From the NCBI GenBank assembly GCA_028278645.1, contig JANQDZ010000047.1, positions 1-64,000 of the forward strand: a DNA stretch of 64,000 bases. Direction: 5' to 3'. Shown piece after piece: positions 24,929 through 34,822 of this stretch; positions within the stretch are counted from its first letter, which is position 1, and each line of letters starts with the position of its first letter. Origin of the DNA: Longimicrobiales bacterium (GTDB lineage: Bacteria; Gemmatimonadota; Gemmatimonadetes; Longimicrobiales; Gaopeijiaceae). The translations under genes were made by a program, and so were the position numbers. The notes beneath the pieces were generated by a model. That model saw only the letters and a list, made by a program, of their open reading frames with translations, had not been told where the DNA came from and made no database searches.

Positions 24929-27352
24929 TCAGGCCCAGTACTTCCACACCAGCCAAACTATCAAAGCGATCGCGATCAGAAGGAGAATCAACCAAACCCA
25001 CCACGGGAGCGGCCAGAACTTCTTGATCAACCAGATCACCAGGATGATCACGATCACCCAGAAAATGACCCAAATCCACCATGGGAACCGGTTGATGACC
25101 TTCACCTCCATTTCGGCAACCGCCCCCATGGATCCCGCCACAACTGTTGCAGTGCCCTTCCGCTCGCCTTTGATCGTAAACTCAGTCTCGCCGGCAGAAT
25201 CGGTCAGGCCCGAATTTCCCGAGAAGCTGAGGATTTCCTCTTGTTTTGATTCGACTCCCACCCACTCCCCTGGCGCAGCGGTTCCGCCCTTTTCGAGCTT
25301 TACATGGACGGTGACGCTCTTCTTCTTCCTGAGTGGCCCCAGAGTACTCGGCACGAATGTGATCGTGCCCGGCTCACAGTCGACGTCTTCCAGGTCGAGA
25401 TCCTTCACGACGGCTGAAAAGGCCTGGTGGGGTTCGCCCAGCGCGCTGGTTCGGCGATCCGTCCAGATCGGCAACGCCCGTCCCCCGGCGACGGCGAGCC
25501 CGGCGTAATCTCCAAACTGGAAACCCACAGGTGCCGAGAGGTCTTCGGTAACTTCGGTCGCGACGTCGAGGCCGGTTGGGGGAGAGGGTGTCGTCTCTCC
25601 ACCTGGTCCAAAAGCGATATGCCGAAACCGAGCCGATTCCCGAGTAGGGATTCCCTCGGTGTCATAATATGAGACGTGAACTCTGCCGTCTGTTTGGTCC
25701 ACGTCTATCCACGGGTTGAACTGATCCCTTCTCGCCGTGGTGGGAGGGATCTTCCGTGTTGGGCCCCACCCAAGGGCCCCGGGACCCTTGTGTTTGAGGA
25801 AGATGTCTGTGTTTGCGTCGGCGTTCTTGTCGTTCCCAGGCGCTGTCTGGCCGGGTTTGTCGAGGTCCATCCAGGTTACATAGACTCTTCCGTGGAAGGT
25901 GGGGTCCCCGGTCCGGTCCACGGCCACAACGGGATAGATCATGGGTTCCTGCCTGGAGGCGGCAGGGATCGGAACGGTCATCGCCGGAGTGTTCAGTGTC
26001 TCCACGGTCTCCGTGGTGAAGCTTGTCCCTCCGTTCGTCGACGTAGCCAGGAGAATTTTCGGGTTTAATGAATCTGAGTCGCGCCAGGCAAGATAGATCT
26101 CGTTGTTAGGTCCTAGGGCCAGGTGGGCACCGAAACCAAGACCTGGGGAAACGGTGACGATTGGATCCCAGTCTTCTCCACCGTTTCGGGACCGGCGAAA
26201 GAAGATGCCATCATGGACTAACGTCCCCCATGCCACGTAAATAGCCGGTTGGCCGGTGTCATTGACCGGGCCAAGGGCGAGCATGGGCTTATCATTACCG
26301 TCATCGGTGGAAATCACTGCGACCGAATCCCATGTGGTTCCCCTGTCGTCAGACCGGAAAACCTTGATTCTGTAGCTCGGGTCTTCAGTCAGATCAATCT
26401 CCAGGGCGGCCATCCAACCGACGCCTTGGCTATCCCATGCAACAGACGGATCAGCCTGTGACTTGGGACCTCTTGGCAAAGGGAGGAGAGTGGAGTTCCA
26501 GCAAACCCCGTAATCCGATGACCGGAAGACGATCACCGCCCCCGGATTGTCGGAGGTATTGTTGGCTGCAGCGATTACGTACCTGGGGTCCCCAGCATCG
26601 ATGGAAATGGACGTCTCACGGTTTTCAAGGTCCATATTGGAGAGGTTAATGTTCTTTCCATCCACTTCCAATCCTCTCCCGATCCGAAAATGCATGCTCC
26701 ACTGCTTCCCAGACTCGAAGATTTGAGGGTCCCACTTCGTTAGGGTCTCCCTCGGGATCACGGCGGAATCCGGATGCCTCACCATCCGATCATAGAGTTC
26801 TCTGGCGGCGTGGGGGTATTGGTACGGGCCGGTGGTTGGTAGACCCGGTACTAGGTGCCGGTGGTACGCTCGAAACCAGAGCGGGATCTTGATGGGGTCC
26901 TGCCAGTCGTCGTCCGGTAACAGGGCGTCCAGACTGTCTGGGTCCTCGAACACACCCTGGAGGAAACCGAGCGCTGTTTCCTCATCGATTGCTTCCTGAA
27001 AACCGGGCCCGGTGGGATCGAGAACGAACTCTACTTCACTTGCCTCGCCGGCCTGGACCGTTACGGATTGCTCTTGTTCAGAATAACCTAATGAGCTGGC
27101 ACGGAGGTTGTAGGTTCCCGCCGGGACATTGAGTAATAGAAAGCGCCCGAGATCATCCGTGCTGGAACCGAACGCGGTGCCTTCCAGGGTGAGCTCAACC
27201 CGTCCAAGCCCTTCACCATTGTAGGAACTGGAGGCACGGCCCTCGATGGTTCCTGTGTTCTGGGCGTCAACGGAGGGAACTCCTGCCAAGGCAAAAAGAG
27301 AACAAACCGAGGACAAGATGAGCCGGCGAAGGGGAATGGAGGAAACGTTCAT
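24929..27352 (-). CDS. Secreted BNR/sialidase-like repeat protein with Trp-rich double membrane tail
   Basis: About 807 residues from ATG 27352 (ribosome site GGAGG). Residues 1-30 are a signal peptide. A carboxypeptidase-regulatory-like beta domain follows (about 32-105, with SSTDDLGRFLLLNVPAGTY). The middle is a beta-propeller with exo-alpha-sialidase/BNR-type blades (SSDYGVCW, SDDRGTTWD, SRNGGEDWD, STNGGTSF). An Ig-like Big-type domain lies near 690-755. The C-terminus is unusual: two long hydrophobic helices very rich in Trp, Ile and Val, starting NRFPWWIWVIFWV and separated by KKFWPLPWW. No catalytic sialidase residues were identified, so a binding or adhesive role is likelier. It sits upstream of the lipase/caspase genes on the same strand. 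Confidence 0.8.
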   Translation of the reverse strand: MNVSSIPLRRLILSSVCSLFALAGVPSVDAQNTGTIEGRASSSYNGEGLGRVELTLEGTAFGSSTDDLGRFLLLNVPAGTYNLRASSLGYSEQEQSVTVQAGEASEVEFVLDPTGPGFQEAIDEETALGFLQGVFEDPDSLDALLPDDDWQDPIKIPLWFRAYHRHLVPGLPTTGPYQYPHAARELYDRMVRHPDSAVIPRETLTKWDPQIFESGKQWSMHFRIGRGLEVDGKNINLSNMDLENRETSISIDAGDPRYVIAAANNTSDNPGAVIVFRSSDYGVCWNSTLLPLPRGPKSQADPSVAWDSQGVGWMAALEIDLTEDPSYRIKVFRSDDRGTTWDSVAVISTDDGNDKPMLALGPVNDTGQPAIYVAWGTLVHDGIFFRRSRNGGEDWDPIVTVSPGLGFGAHLALGPNNEIYLAWRDSDSLNPKILLATSTNGGTSFTTETVETLNTPAMTVPIPAASRQEPMIYPVVAVDRTGDPTFHGRVYVTWMDLDKPGQTAPGNDKNADANTDIFLKHKGPGALGWGPTRKIPPTTARRDQFNPWIDVDQTDGRVHVSYYDTEGIPTRESARFRHIAFGPGGETTPSPPTGLDVATEVTEDLSAPVGFQFGDYAGLAVAGGRALPIWTDRRTSALGEPHQAFSAVVKDLDLEDVDCEPGTITFVPSTLGPLRKKKSVTVHVKLEKGGTAAPGEWVGVESKQEEILSFSGNSGLTDSAGETEFTIKGERKGTATVVAGSMGAVAEMEVKVINRFPWWIWVIFWVIVIILVIWLIKKFWPLPWWVWLILLLIAIALIVWLVWKYWA

Positions 27353-27410
27353 GGTCTGAAACCTCCGTGGAAGCTCTGAGAATCTCACGTGGCCAAGAAA
27401 CGGGACCGGC

Positions 27411-27441
27411 CCGGGAGGGGACCTCTCCTGCCCCCTCCCGG
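27411..27441 (-). terminator. GC-rich hairpin after small lipoprotein gene
   Basis: CCGGGAGGGG (27411-27420) and CCCCTCCCGG (27432-27441) form a perfect 10-bp stem with an 11-bp loop, directly after the lipoprotein stop (27454). On the minus strand it is followed by GCCGGTCCCGTTTCTT, so the U-tract is short and delayed. It may be a partial terminator. Confidence 0.55.
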
Positions 27442-27453
27442 AAGACGCCTTGG

Positions 27454-27801
27454 TTAGTCGTTAGGGTCCCAACAACCCGGTGGGTCTCCAGGGGAGTCGC
27501 ACTCCTCTGCCCAGGGATCCTCTATTGGATCAGGGGGATCCGCAGGCGGCGGGCCTTGGAGACAGTAGAGTAGGGTTTCGTCTGGAGCGTTGGCCGGATC
27601 ATCGCTGAACACGAATTTCTCGACCTGGCAGAGTCCATTGTGTACTCGAAGGGCCCAGGTAGCGTTTCGTGCAGAGAAGACCTTCAGGCTATCTGCTACT
27701 TCCATGGTCCAATCGCGAGCTGTCTGGTCTTTGCAGGAACTCTGAAGACCCAGCAGCACGAGCAGTGAAAGAAGACCCAGCCATCGGATGACTTTTTTCA
27801 T
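27454..27801 (-). CDS. Small lipoprotein, Pro/Asp-rich tail, unknown function
   Basis: A 115-residue protein. A KK start and hydrophobic helix end at a lipobox LQSSC (Cys about residue 23), so it should be lipid-anchored. Residues 30-80 are a small domain with two Cys. The C-terminal 35 residues are Pro-, Asp- and Glu-rich with two more Cys (PADPPDPIEDPWAEECDSP). It lies 51 bp after the kinase stop and precedes a hairpin. It may be a surface protein monitored or used by the neighbouring system. No family was recognised. Confidence 0.65.
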   Translation of the reverse strand: MKKVIRWLGLLSLLVLLGLQSSCKDQTARDWTMEVADSLKVFSARNATWALRVHNGLCQVEKFVFSDDPANAPDETLLYCLQGPPPADPPDPIEDPWAEECDSPGDPPGCWDPND

Positions 27802-27852
27802 AATGCTCCTCCTCAGTTGAGAGTGACGACATGGGGTGGTGGGAAAGGGGTT

Positions 27853-30768
27853 TCAGCTTCCGCTATCCGTTCGTCCTAGCCCTCGAAGTCTCTCAGACAT
27901 CTCTTCTGCGATCGAAGAATTCCCCACGGCTCGGGCCGCCTCCAACCTCACCTGAAGGCTTTTTGTGGAAAAAGGAAGGAATACTATGGGTTCTGGGTGA
28001 TCAAAAACGGAGGCGATGGAAAGAGCCTCTGAAAACGACCCGCGGTCGAGGAGGACCTCTGCTAGGGTCAGGTATCTCAGTGGGAGGGAGGCAGGCACGC
28101 GCCAACCCAAATCCACCCGGTTCCCTTGTGGAAGAACGGCCCTAAGCTCTTCGATAGCAGAAGTCGTATCTCCGGCGAGGAGAGTGAGCTGGGCGCCCAT
28201 TGCCCGAGCGAACCCATTTGAGACCCTGTCCCCTTGTGCCGCCCTTTCCCGGAGTCTCGCCACTACCGCCTGGAGCGAATGCTGGTTTTCCTGGTGGGCA
28301 TGCCAAGCTCCCATGACCCAGAGGGCGTCCCGGTTCAGCCCGCGGTATTCGTCGGGGTACCTGCCCTGAACGACCTCGACGATTGACTGGGCTCTATCCG
28401 TCCAGGGCGCCCCGGCCAAAACGCCAATTATGATGAAGTAATCGGCCTCCCCGTATCTCTTGGATCTAGCGTCGTCTAGGAGTGTGAGGGCCTCCTGATG
28501 CCTTCCCTCGGCAACCAGAAGGCCCTGGAGGCCCATGATCGCCCCCCACTCGACATTCCTCGGAACCCCAGGTGTTCCCAGCACTGCCCTGAAGGCGGCT
28601 TTCGCACAGGCCGCCTGGTACCCTCCGATTGCCAACTGGAAGCCGGCGTCGAATACGGTTCCGATGTCATTTGCGGCGAGAGTCTGCCAATCGATCCGTG
28701 TGGCCCCTTGGTCCACACACTCGAACATCATCTGGAGCCTTCCCAGGGTGGAGGGGTACGCGCCACCCTCCTCCAAAGTCCGAAGGAACTGGGAAGCCTC
28801 CACCACACGCCCCCTTCGGAGGGCGTCCTCCGCCAGATGGATGAGAGGAATGTGGAACCATGGATCCAACTCTGCGGCTTTTGTGAAGAAGTCGATATCG
28901 GTTGAATCGGCACCGAGATCTGCTGGGAAGAGGTGATGATAGACCTCCCCTAAGGCCATCCACGCCTCGGCCCATTCACTGTCCTCGGCGATTGCAGCCC
29001 TAAGAGAGCTGCTTGCACTGTCAGGCCTCATCTGAGTGAAGTGATAGAGGCCTTTGGCGAACTCTTCATACCTGGGTGGGAGCAGGGAAAGGTTCGGTAG
29101 GACCGCCTCAAGGAGGGCTTCAGCCCGATCCCAGTCTTTGATCCAGCTCGCGGCCTGTGCCCCCTTTAATGCTGCAAGAGCCAAAAGCGGGTCAGTCTCC
29201 ACAGCGGTTTCATAGAATTCAAGAGCCTCCTCGAACCGCGAAAGGCGGTATTCCCTTTCGCCGTACATCCAATGAACGACTGCTTCCGGGATTCGATCTG
29301 TCAGCTCAGGCATATCGAAATCCCGCCCTGGATCGATGAGATCCGGCACCAACCCTATCGTGGCGTTGATCCCGACCTGGCTTATCACTTCGTCGGTTAG
29401 GAGTTGGAAAGCCTCCGGGTTGATATCGAATTGGTTTGGGGCGCCATCTGGAAGGGCTCCCCACAGGCTCTCTCGGTCAACCACCGTATCGGGGCCAGTT
29501 TCGAAGAGGGTCAGGGAAACACCAAGGGAGTCTTGTTGACGGGTAATGGCGCCGGTGAGGTAGTGCCCAGCTCCAGCGGCGAGGGCGATTCTTCGGGCTT
29601 CTTCCGCGGGGAGAATATCGATATCGGACCTCTGGGCGGGCGAAAGCCGATTCCACGCGTCCAATGGCCGGAGGGGTGCGGCGTTCTCGAGTGCCATGAG
29701 GATTGCGAGCGATGCGGTTGCCCCGTTCAGACCTCCTCCCCCGCGGTCACCTAGTGGAAAAACCACCACCTTGTTCGGATCGAGGTCCCACTGGGTTGTC
29801 GGGGGCCAAAAATCGAAGATGCTCTCGAGGAAGACAGCTACTCCCAGTAGGCCGGCTGCCAATACCGTCCTTCGGGCCCAGGTCCATGGAAGAAACCGGT
29901 GAAGGAGCGGAGGCGGGGGCCCCTGTGTAAGGGTTTTTGGATCTTCCAGCAGTCGGATGACTTCAGTGGCTGTCGCCGGCCTGTCAGCGGGCACCTTCGA
30001 GAGTAGCACTCGGACCAGGGCCACCAGGCCGGGCGGGAGATCCGGACGAACTGTCGCCAGAGACGGAGGTGGCTCGTTCAGATGCTTCGCTAGAACCGAT
30101 TGGGTGGTGGGTCCTGTGAAGGGTGGTTCGCCCCCCAACATCTCGTAAAGAACACACCCGAGCGAGTATAAATCGCTCCGGGGATCCAACCTCGTTTGGC
30201 CGCCAGCCTGTTCGGGACTCATGTAGGCGGGAGTGCCCACGACGATCCCCGTTTGAGTGAGCGCGGTTCCTGCGGACTCCTCCACTGCTTTCGCGACCCC
30301 GAAATCGGCCACCAGAGCCTGCCCGTCCCTTAGGAGGATATTTGCGGGTTTGATGTCGCGGTGGATCACATCCATGCCGTGGGCGTGGTCTAGCGCTTGC
30401 GCGATCTCCTTCCCGAGGGCGAGGGCCTCCTCCACAGGCAACATTCCCTCACGGTCCAGCCGGGTCCGGAGGGTCCGGCCTTCGACGAAGGGCATGATGA
30501 AATAGAGTAGGCCATGGTTTGCGCCGGAATCGAAGATCGGGAGGATATTGGAGTGTTGAAGTTGGCCTTCAAGCTTGATCTCGCGGAGGAATCGCTCGGC
30601 ATGGGCCGACCCGAGGAGTTCTTCCTTCAGGACCTTGATGGCCACCTTTCGGCCATGCCGGTGGTCGTCCGCCAAAAATACCACAGCCATTCCACCGCGT
30701 CCGATCTCCTCACGCAGTGTGAAGTTGGTGCCGAGGGCTTGCTGGACCTTTGCGATTTCGATCGCCAT
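27853..30768 (-). CDS. Transmembrane Ser/Thr protein kinase with TPR repeats
   Basis: A 971-residue protein. Residues 15-275 are a Hanks-type kinase: GRGGMAVVFLAD, Lys in VAIKVLKEE, HRDIKPANILL, DFG and MSPEQAGGQ. One transmembrane helix is near 300-320. The extracytoplasmic part (about 330-970) is a string of TPR-like helical repeats, including EEALEFYETAVETDPLLALAAL. It resembles the kinase at 13157-16480 in order of domains. Being first in the minus-strand block, upstream of the lipoprotein, BNR and caspase genes, it could be the signalling input, though this link is inferred only from position. Confidence 0.92.
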   Translation of the reverse strand: MAIEIAKVQQALGTNFTLREEIGRGGMAVVFLADDHRHGRKVAIKVLKEELLGSAHAERFLREIKLEGQLQHSNILPIFDSGANHGLLYFIMPFVEGRTLRTRLDREGMLPVEEALALGKEIAQALDHAHGMDVIHRDIKPANILLRDGQALVADFGVAKAVEESAGTALTQTGIVVGTPAYMSPEQAGGQTRLDPRSDLYSLGCVLYEMLGGEPPFTGPTTQSVLAKHLNEPPPSLATVRPDLPPGLVALVRVLLSKVPADRPATATEVIRLLEDPKTLTQGPPPPLLHRFLPWTWARRTVLAAGLLGVAVFLESIFDFWPPTTQWDLDPNKVVVFPLGDRGGGGLNGATASLAILMALENAAPLRPLDAWNRLSPAQRSDIDILPAEEARRIALAAGAGHYLTGAITRQQDSLGVSLTLFETGPDTVVDRESLWGALPDGAPNQFDINPEAFQLLTDEVISQVGINATIGLVPDLIDPGRDFDMPELTDRIPEAVVHWMYGEREYRLSRFEEALEFYETAVETDPLLALAALKGAQAASWIKDWDRAEALLEAVLPNLSLLPPRYEEFAKGLYHFTQMRPDSASSSLRAAIAEDSEWAEAWMALGEVYHHLFPADLGADSTDIDFFTKAAELDPWFHIPLIHLAEDALRRGRVVEASQFLRTLEEGGAYPSTLGRLQMMFECVDQGATRIDWQTLAANDIGTVFDAGFQLAIGGYQAACAKAAFRAVLGTPGVPRNVEWGAIMGLQGLLVAEGRHQEALTLLDDARSKRYGEADYFIIIGVLAGAPWTDRAQSIVEVVQGRYPDEYRGLNRDALWVMGAWHAHQENQHSLQAVVARLRERAAQGDRVSNGFARAMGAQLTLLAGDTTSAIEELRAVLPQGNRVDLGWRVPASLPLRYLTLAEVLLDRGSFSEALSIASVFDHPEPIVFLPFSTKSLQVRLEAARAVGNSSIAEEMSERLRGLGRTDSGS

Positions 30769-31117
30769 GGGCTCCCGCGATAGGCCGTGTCTTGCCGTCT
30801 TTTTCGGGTGTCAATGTTCAACCTATCGATAGAAAACGAAGCTTGCCAGCGTTTTTTCCCCTGGCCATGGAGATGACCTAGGAGGGGCGGGCATCTGCAA
30901 AACGTTCTTCATCGCGTATGAGAGCGGCCGTGGGTGGTGTAGATCCGTTTCGTCGCGGGGGCTCGAGGTGTTCAGATCCACCCCACCCACCTGGCGCATA
31001 ACCCACCCTCGGAGAACATTGTCCTCCCATAGGAGCGTACCAAAAGCCGATCTCTGACGGCCTTCCTCGCCGAAGTCTTCGGAGGAACCGTCGGACCATC
31101 CAGGATCGAGGTGCTTC
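30769..31117. other. Divergent intergenic region between a kinase and an M24 peptidase
   Basis: This 349-bp stretch has no gene on either strand. It contains the perfect palindrome CTATCGATAG at 30823-30832, 55 bp from the kinase start, and TTGACA on the minus strand at 30814-30809, possibly a -35 box; no matching -10 was seen. No other structure was noticed. Confidence 0.55.
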
Positions 31118-32599
31118 ATGGGCATGTTATCCGCAGTGGATCCCACTTCCCCGAACTGGATCCCGACTCGACCACCCGCCCGAACAACCAACAGGCTCCT
31201 CCTACCTCTCCTCGCCCTGACGCTTCTTCCCCTCGGGTGCACCCCCGAAAGCCCGCACGCGGAAGAGGTCCCGTACGTCCGCCCAGGATCGCTCGTCGAC
31301 AACGCCGAGTACGCTGCCCGACGACAGAGGCTCATGGACGAGGTTCCCGATGGAATCGCCATCATTCCCGGGGCCACGGCGCACCTGGCTGGGGATCAGT
31401 TCTTCCAAAGCAATGACTTCTTCTACTTTACCGGGGTAGAGGCTACCGGGGCCTGGCTGCTGGTTGACGGTGTGAACCGCACCAGCACCCTCTTCCTCAC
31501 CCTGGATGAGCACGACGCCCGGGGCGAGGGACTCCCGACGGAGCTGGCTACGGATCCAGCGGCTTTCACCGGCATCGAATCCGCACTTCCATTAGAGGAT
31601 CTGCAGGCTGCCCTCGCCCAACTCGCTCAAAGCGTCGGCGTTTTCTACCTATCTCACCAGCCGGAGGAGCTGCCGGGCATGAACACCACCGAGGTGTTTC
31701 GGGCCTTCCAGCGGACCATCACCGACAATCCCTTCGACGGTCGCCTCACCAGGGAGCTCCAGCTGGTGGAGCGGCTCTTTGAACTCTATCCCGGCGTGGA
31801 AATCAGAGACTGCTTCCTCCCGATACAGATCATGCGGAAGGTGAAGTCACCGGCAGAGGTGGATCTGGTTCGTGAGGCGGCTCAGATCGGGGTGCAAGCG
31901 CACCTCGAGTTCATGCGCTCTACCCGAGTAGGCATGCCGGAACGGGCTCTGGCCGCCCTCTTCGAGTTTGTGTCGAAGAGGGGAGGGGCCCAGGGCCTCG
32001 CCTACGAGACCATCATCATGGCAGGGCCACACCACCCCTGGGGCCACTACCACAAGCACGATCGCACCTTGGAAGACGGCGACTTCATCATCCTGGACGC
32101 CGGCCCCGACTACGCCTACTACAACGCCGACATCTCCACTTCCTTCCCTGCCAACGGCCGGTTCTCCGCCGAGCAGCGGGAGCTGTACGAGCTGGGCCTT
32201 GGGATCCATCAGGTTTGCCTCGACAACTACCGCGCCGGGACGACGTTCGGCGAGGTGGGAAGGCAGGTGGAGGCTTGGCTGAACGAGCAAGGGTACGACT
32301 CCACGGAACGCCGCTTCCGGGGACTGATCCGCTGGGGGTGCTACAACCATCCCATCGGCATGGCCACCCACGACGTCATGGCTTCCATGACCGGCCCCGA
32401 CGAACCCCTCGAGCCTGGGTTCGTGTTCGCTTGTGACATCAACATTCCTCAGACCGAGACCATGGGGATCCGGATTGAGGACACAGTGGTGATCACCGAA
32501 GACGGCTATGAAAACCTGTCGGACGGGCTCCCGAGGACGGTTCAGGAGATCGAGGCCTTCATGAGGGAAGAGGGCCTTCTACAGAAAGTGGGGAGGTGA
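31118..32599 (+). CDS. Lipoprotein Xaa-Pro aminopeptidase (M24B)
   Basis: A 493-residue metallopeptidase. After a 40-residue leader with a hydrophobic stretch ending LPLGC (predicted lipidation Cys41), residues 60-200 are the aminopeptidase P N-terminal domain, and 230-480 are the pita-bread M24 domain. Metal ligands seen are Asp327 and Asp338 (ILDAGPDYAYYNAD), a His in NHPIGMATHDV, and Glu in QTETMGIRIEDTV. It removes an N-terminal residue before proline and, being exported, should act on extracellular peptides. It is followed three bases later by the M1 peptidase gene, suggesting an operon for peptide use. Confidence 0.93.
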   Translation: MGMLSAVDPTSPNWIPTRPPARTTNRLLLPLLALTLLPLGCTPESPHAEEVPYVRPGSLVDNAEYAARRQRLMDEVPDGIAIIPGATAHLAGDQFFQSNDFFYFTGVEATGAWLLVDGVNRTSTLFLTLDEHDARGEGLPTELATDPAAFTGIESALPLEDLQAALAQLAQSVGVFYLSHQPEELPGMNTTEVFRAFQRTITDNPFDGRLTRELQLVERLFELYPGVEIRDCFLPIQIMRKVKSPAEVDLVREAAQIGVQAHLEFMRSTRVGMPERALAALFEFVSKRGGAQGLAYETIIMAGPHHPWGHYHKHDRTLEDGDFIILDAGPDYAYYNADISTSFPANGRFSAEQRELYELGLGIHQVCLDNYRAGTTFGEVGRQVEAWLNEQGYDSTERRFRGLIRWGCYNHPIGMATHDVMASMTGPDEPLEPGFVFACDINIPQTETMGIRIEDTVVITEDGYENLSDGLPRTVQEIEAFMREEGLLQKVGR

Positions 32600-32602
32600 G
32601 GA

Positions 32603-34810
32603 ATGCCCCGCGCTCTCCCAAGCGGAACCGCCGGGCGCGCTAGGCGTGCCACACTCTTTAGCGCTGTCCCGGCCCTCTTCGCCTCAGGTTTCCTGGTAGC
32701 GGCATCCCTCTCCCTCCCCACCCCGCTCACCGCCCAACAAGTGGACGTGTGGAGCCGTCCGGTTCAAACGGAACGGACCCGGACCCACGACTTCATCCAT
32801 TACGAGGTGGCCTTGACTTTCGATCTGGACAACAAGGTCTTCTGGGGGGGGAACCGAATCACCCTCACCCCCTTTGCTGACGGCATTGATTCGTTCTGGT
32901 TGGACGCCGAAGAGATCATCGTCGAGGCTGCCACGGGTCCGGGCGGGGAGGACGTGCCGTTCCAGCAGAACGACTCCAGCGTGATCGTCAGCTTCTCCGA
33001 CCCACCCAACTTTGGCGACACCATCCAGGTGAGCTTGACATACCGGGGGGAGAACCCTCAGGAGGGTTTCTTCTTCGACGACGCCAGCGACGATCATCCC
33101 CAGATGGTCTCCACCGATTCCTGGCCCAACGAGGCCCATCACTGGATCCCCCTCTACGACTACCCCCATGACAAGGTCACCCACGACCTGTACGTGACGG
33201 TTCCCGACGGGAACAAGGTCCTCTCCAACGGACGTCTGGCCGGGGTCACGGAGGACGCTGGGGCAGGCACTACGACGTGGCACTGGGCCCAGGAGGAGCC
33301 TCACTCCACCTACCTCATGATGCTGGCCATCGGCCCGTTTGCCGTCATCGAGGATTCGTTGGGCGACCTGCCCGTGAACTACTGGGTCTATCCCGAGGCC
33401 GAAGAAGATGCCCGGTGGATCTTCGAGAAGACACCGCGAATGATCCAATTCTACAGTGATCTCTTCGACTATCCTTACCCTTGGGCCAAGTACGACCAGG
33501 TCACGACCCCAAACGTTGGCGGCGGAGCCGAAGCCACCTCCGCCACGATTCTCGGGGACGGGGTCATCCACGACCGGAAAGCCGAGAAGGACTTCTCGTG
33601 GGAGCGGATCATCGCTCACGAGGTCGCCCATCAGTGGTGGGGCGATCTAATCACGCTGAGGGAGTGGTCACACACCTGGATGAACGAAGGCTTCGGCACC
33701 TACTCCGACTATCTCTGGACCCGGGCCGAGAAGGGTGAAGACGAGGGCGCCTGGGACCTCCTGGGAAAAAAGAACCAATACCTGCGGGAGGCTCGGGACC
33801 GGTACATCCGGCCCATCGTGTTCGATCGGTATGATCTGCCCGGGGACAACTTCGATTCCCACACATATCCGAAGGCCGCCTGCATCCTTCACCAGCTTCG
33901 GTACATCCTTGGCGACGAGCCTTTCTTCAGGACCCTCAGCACATTCCTCCACGAGTACGCCTTTCAGGCCGTGGACACCCACGATTTCATGCGGACAGTG
34001 AAGGAAGTCACCGGCCGGAACATGGACTGGTTCTTCGACCAGAACATCTTCCTGCCGGGCCATCCGGTCTTCGAAGTGACGTCGGACTGGGACGCCGAAG
34101 CCGGTGAGGTCTGGGTACATGTGACCCAGGTGCAGAGCCGTGACCGCGGAGTCCCCATCTACAAGACGCCGCTCCGGATCGGGATCGTCACCCCGTCGGG
34201 GAAGAGGGTGGAGGAAGTCTGGCTCGAAGAGGAGCACGAGAGCTTTGTCTTCCCCAGCCAGGAAGAACCCCTACTGGTTCGCTTCGATGAGGGGAATTTC
34301 CTTCTAAAGGAGTGGACATACAAAAAGGGCGTGGACGAGCTCCTCTTCCAGGCCAAGAACGACGATGTCATCGGCAGGGAATGGGCGGTTCGGGAGTTGG
34401 CCGACGCCCCCGATGACCCGGTGGTGGCGGACGCCCTCCAGCATCTGGCACTGGAGGACCCATTCTGGGCCGTTCGGGTGGCTGCCGTGGAAGGACTGGC
34501 CTCGCAAGCGTCGTTGGAGTCGGCGGCTTCCTTCCAGGAGGCGGCTCTGGACGTGAACTCAAACGTGAGGCGGGCGGCCATCCGGGTTTTGGGAGAAACG
34601 GGCGACCCGGCCTTCATTCCGTTCTTCCAGGAACGCTTCCGTCGGGATGATTCCTACCTGGTTCAGGCCGAAACCCTCACCGCCATCGGCCGAAGCGGTG
34701 ATAGGGATCAACTCCCCTTCCTCCGGGAGGCCCTGGAGGTTCCTTCTCACCGGGACGTGATTCGCCAGGCCGCTGAACGGGCCATCGAAGCACTCTCGGG
34801 AAGTCGTTAA
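32603..34810 (+). CDS. Secreted M1 family aminopeptidase with C-terminal HEAT-like repeats
   Basis: A 735-residue protein. A long N-terminal stretch with a hydrophobic core (residues 18-43) and SLSLPTPLTAQQ is the signal peptide. The M1 catalytic site is intact: His339-Glu340-x-x-His343 followed 18 residues later by Glu362 (WMNEGFGTY). The usual GAMEN motif is altered to NVGGGAEAT, so substrate selectivity may differ. After residue 580, alternating helical segments such as VVADALQHLALEDPFWAVRVAA are HEAT-like. It would trim peptides outside the cytoplasm and forms an operon with the preceding M24 and following membrane protein genes. Confidence 0.93.
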   Translation: MPRALPSGTAGRARRATLFSAVPALFASGFLVAASLSLPTPLTAQQVDVWSRPVQTERTRTHDFIHYEVALTFDLDNKVFWGGNRITLTPFADGIDSFWLDAEEIIVEAATGPGGEDVPFQQNDSSVIVSFSDPPNFGDTIQVSLTYRGENPQEGFFFDDASDDHPQMVSTDSWPNEAHHWIPLYDYPHDKVTHDLYVTVPDGNKVLSNGRLAGVTEDAGAGTTTWHWAQEEPHSTYLMMLAIGPFAVIEDSLGDLPVNYWVYPEAEEDARWIFEKTPRMIQFYSDLFDYPYPWAKYDQVTTPNVGGGAEATSATILGDGVIHDRKAEKDFSWERIIAHEVAHQWWGDLITLREWSHTWMNEGFGTYSDYLWTRAEKGEDEGAWDLLGKKNQYLREARDRYIRPIVFDRYDLPGDNFDSHTYPKAACILHQLRYILGDEPFFRTLSTFLHEYAFQAVDTHDFMRTVKEVTGRNMDWFFDQNIFLPGHPVFEVTSDWDAEAGEVWVHVTQVQSRDRGVPIYKTPLRIGIVTPSGKRVEEVWLEEEHESFVFPSQEEPLLVRFDEGNFLLKEWTYKKGVDELLFQAKNDDVIGREWAVRELADAPDDPVVADALQHLALEDPFWAVRVAAVEGLASQASLESAASFQEAALDVNSNVRRAAIRVLGETGDPAFIPFFQERFRRDDSYLVQAETLTAIGRSGDRDQLPFLREALEVPSHRDVIRQAAERAIEALSGSR

Positions 34811-34822
34811 GGGGGCCTGGAC

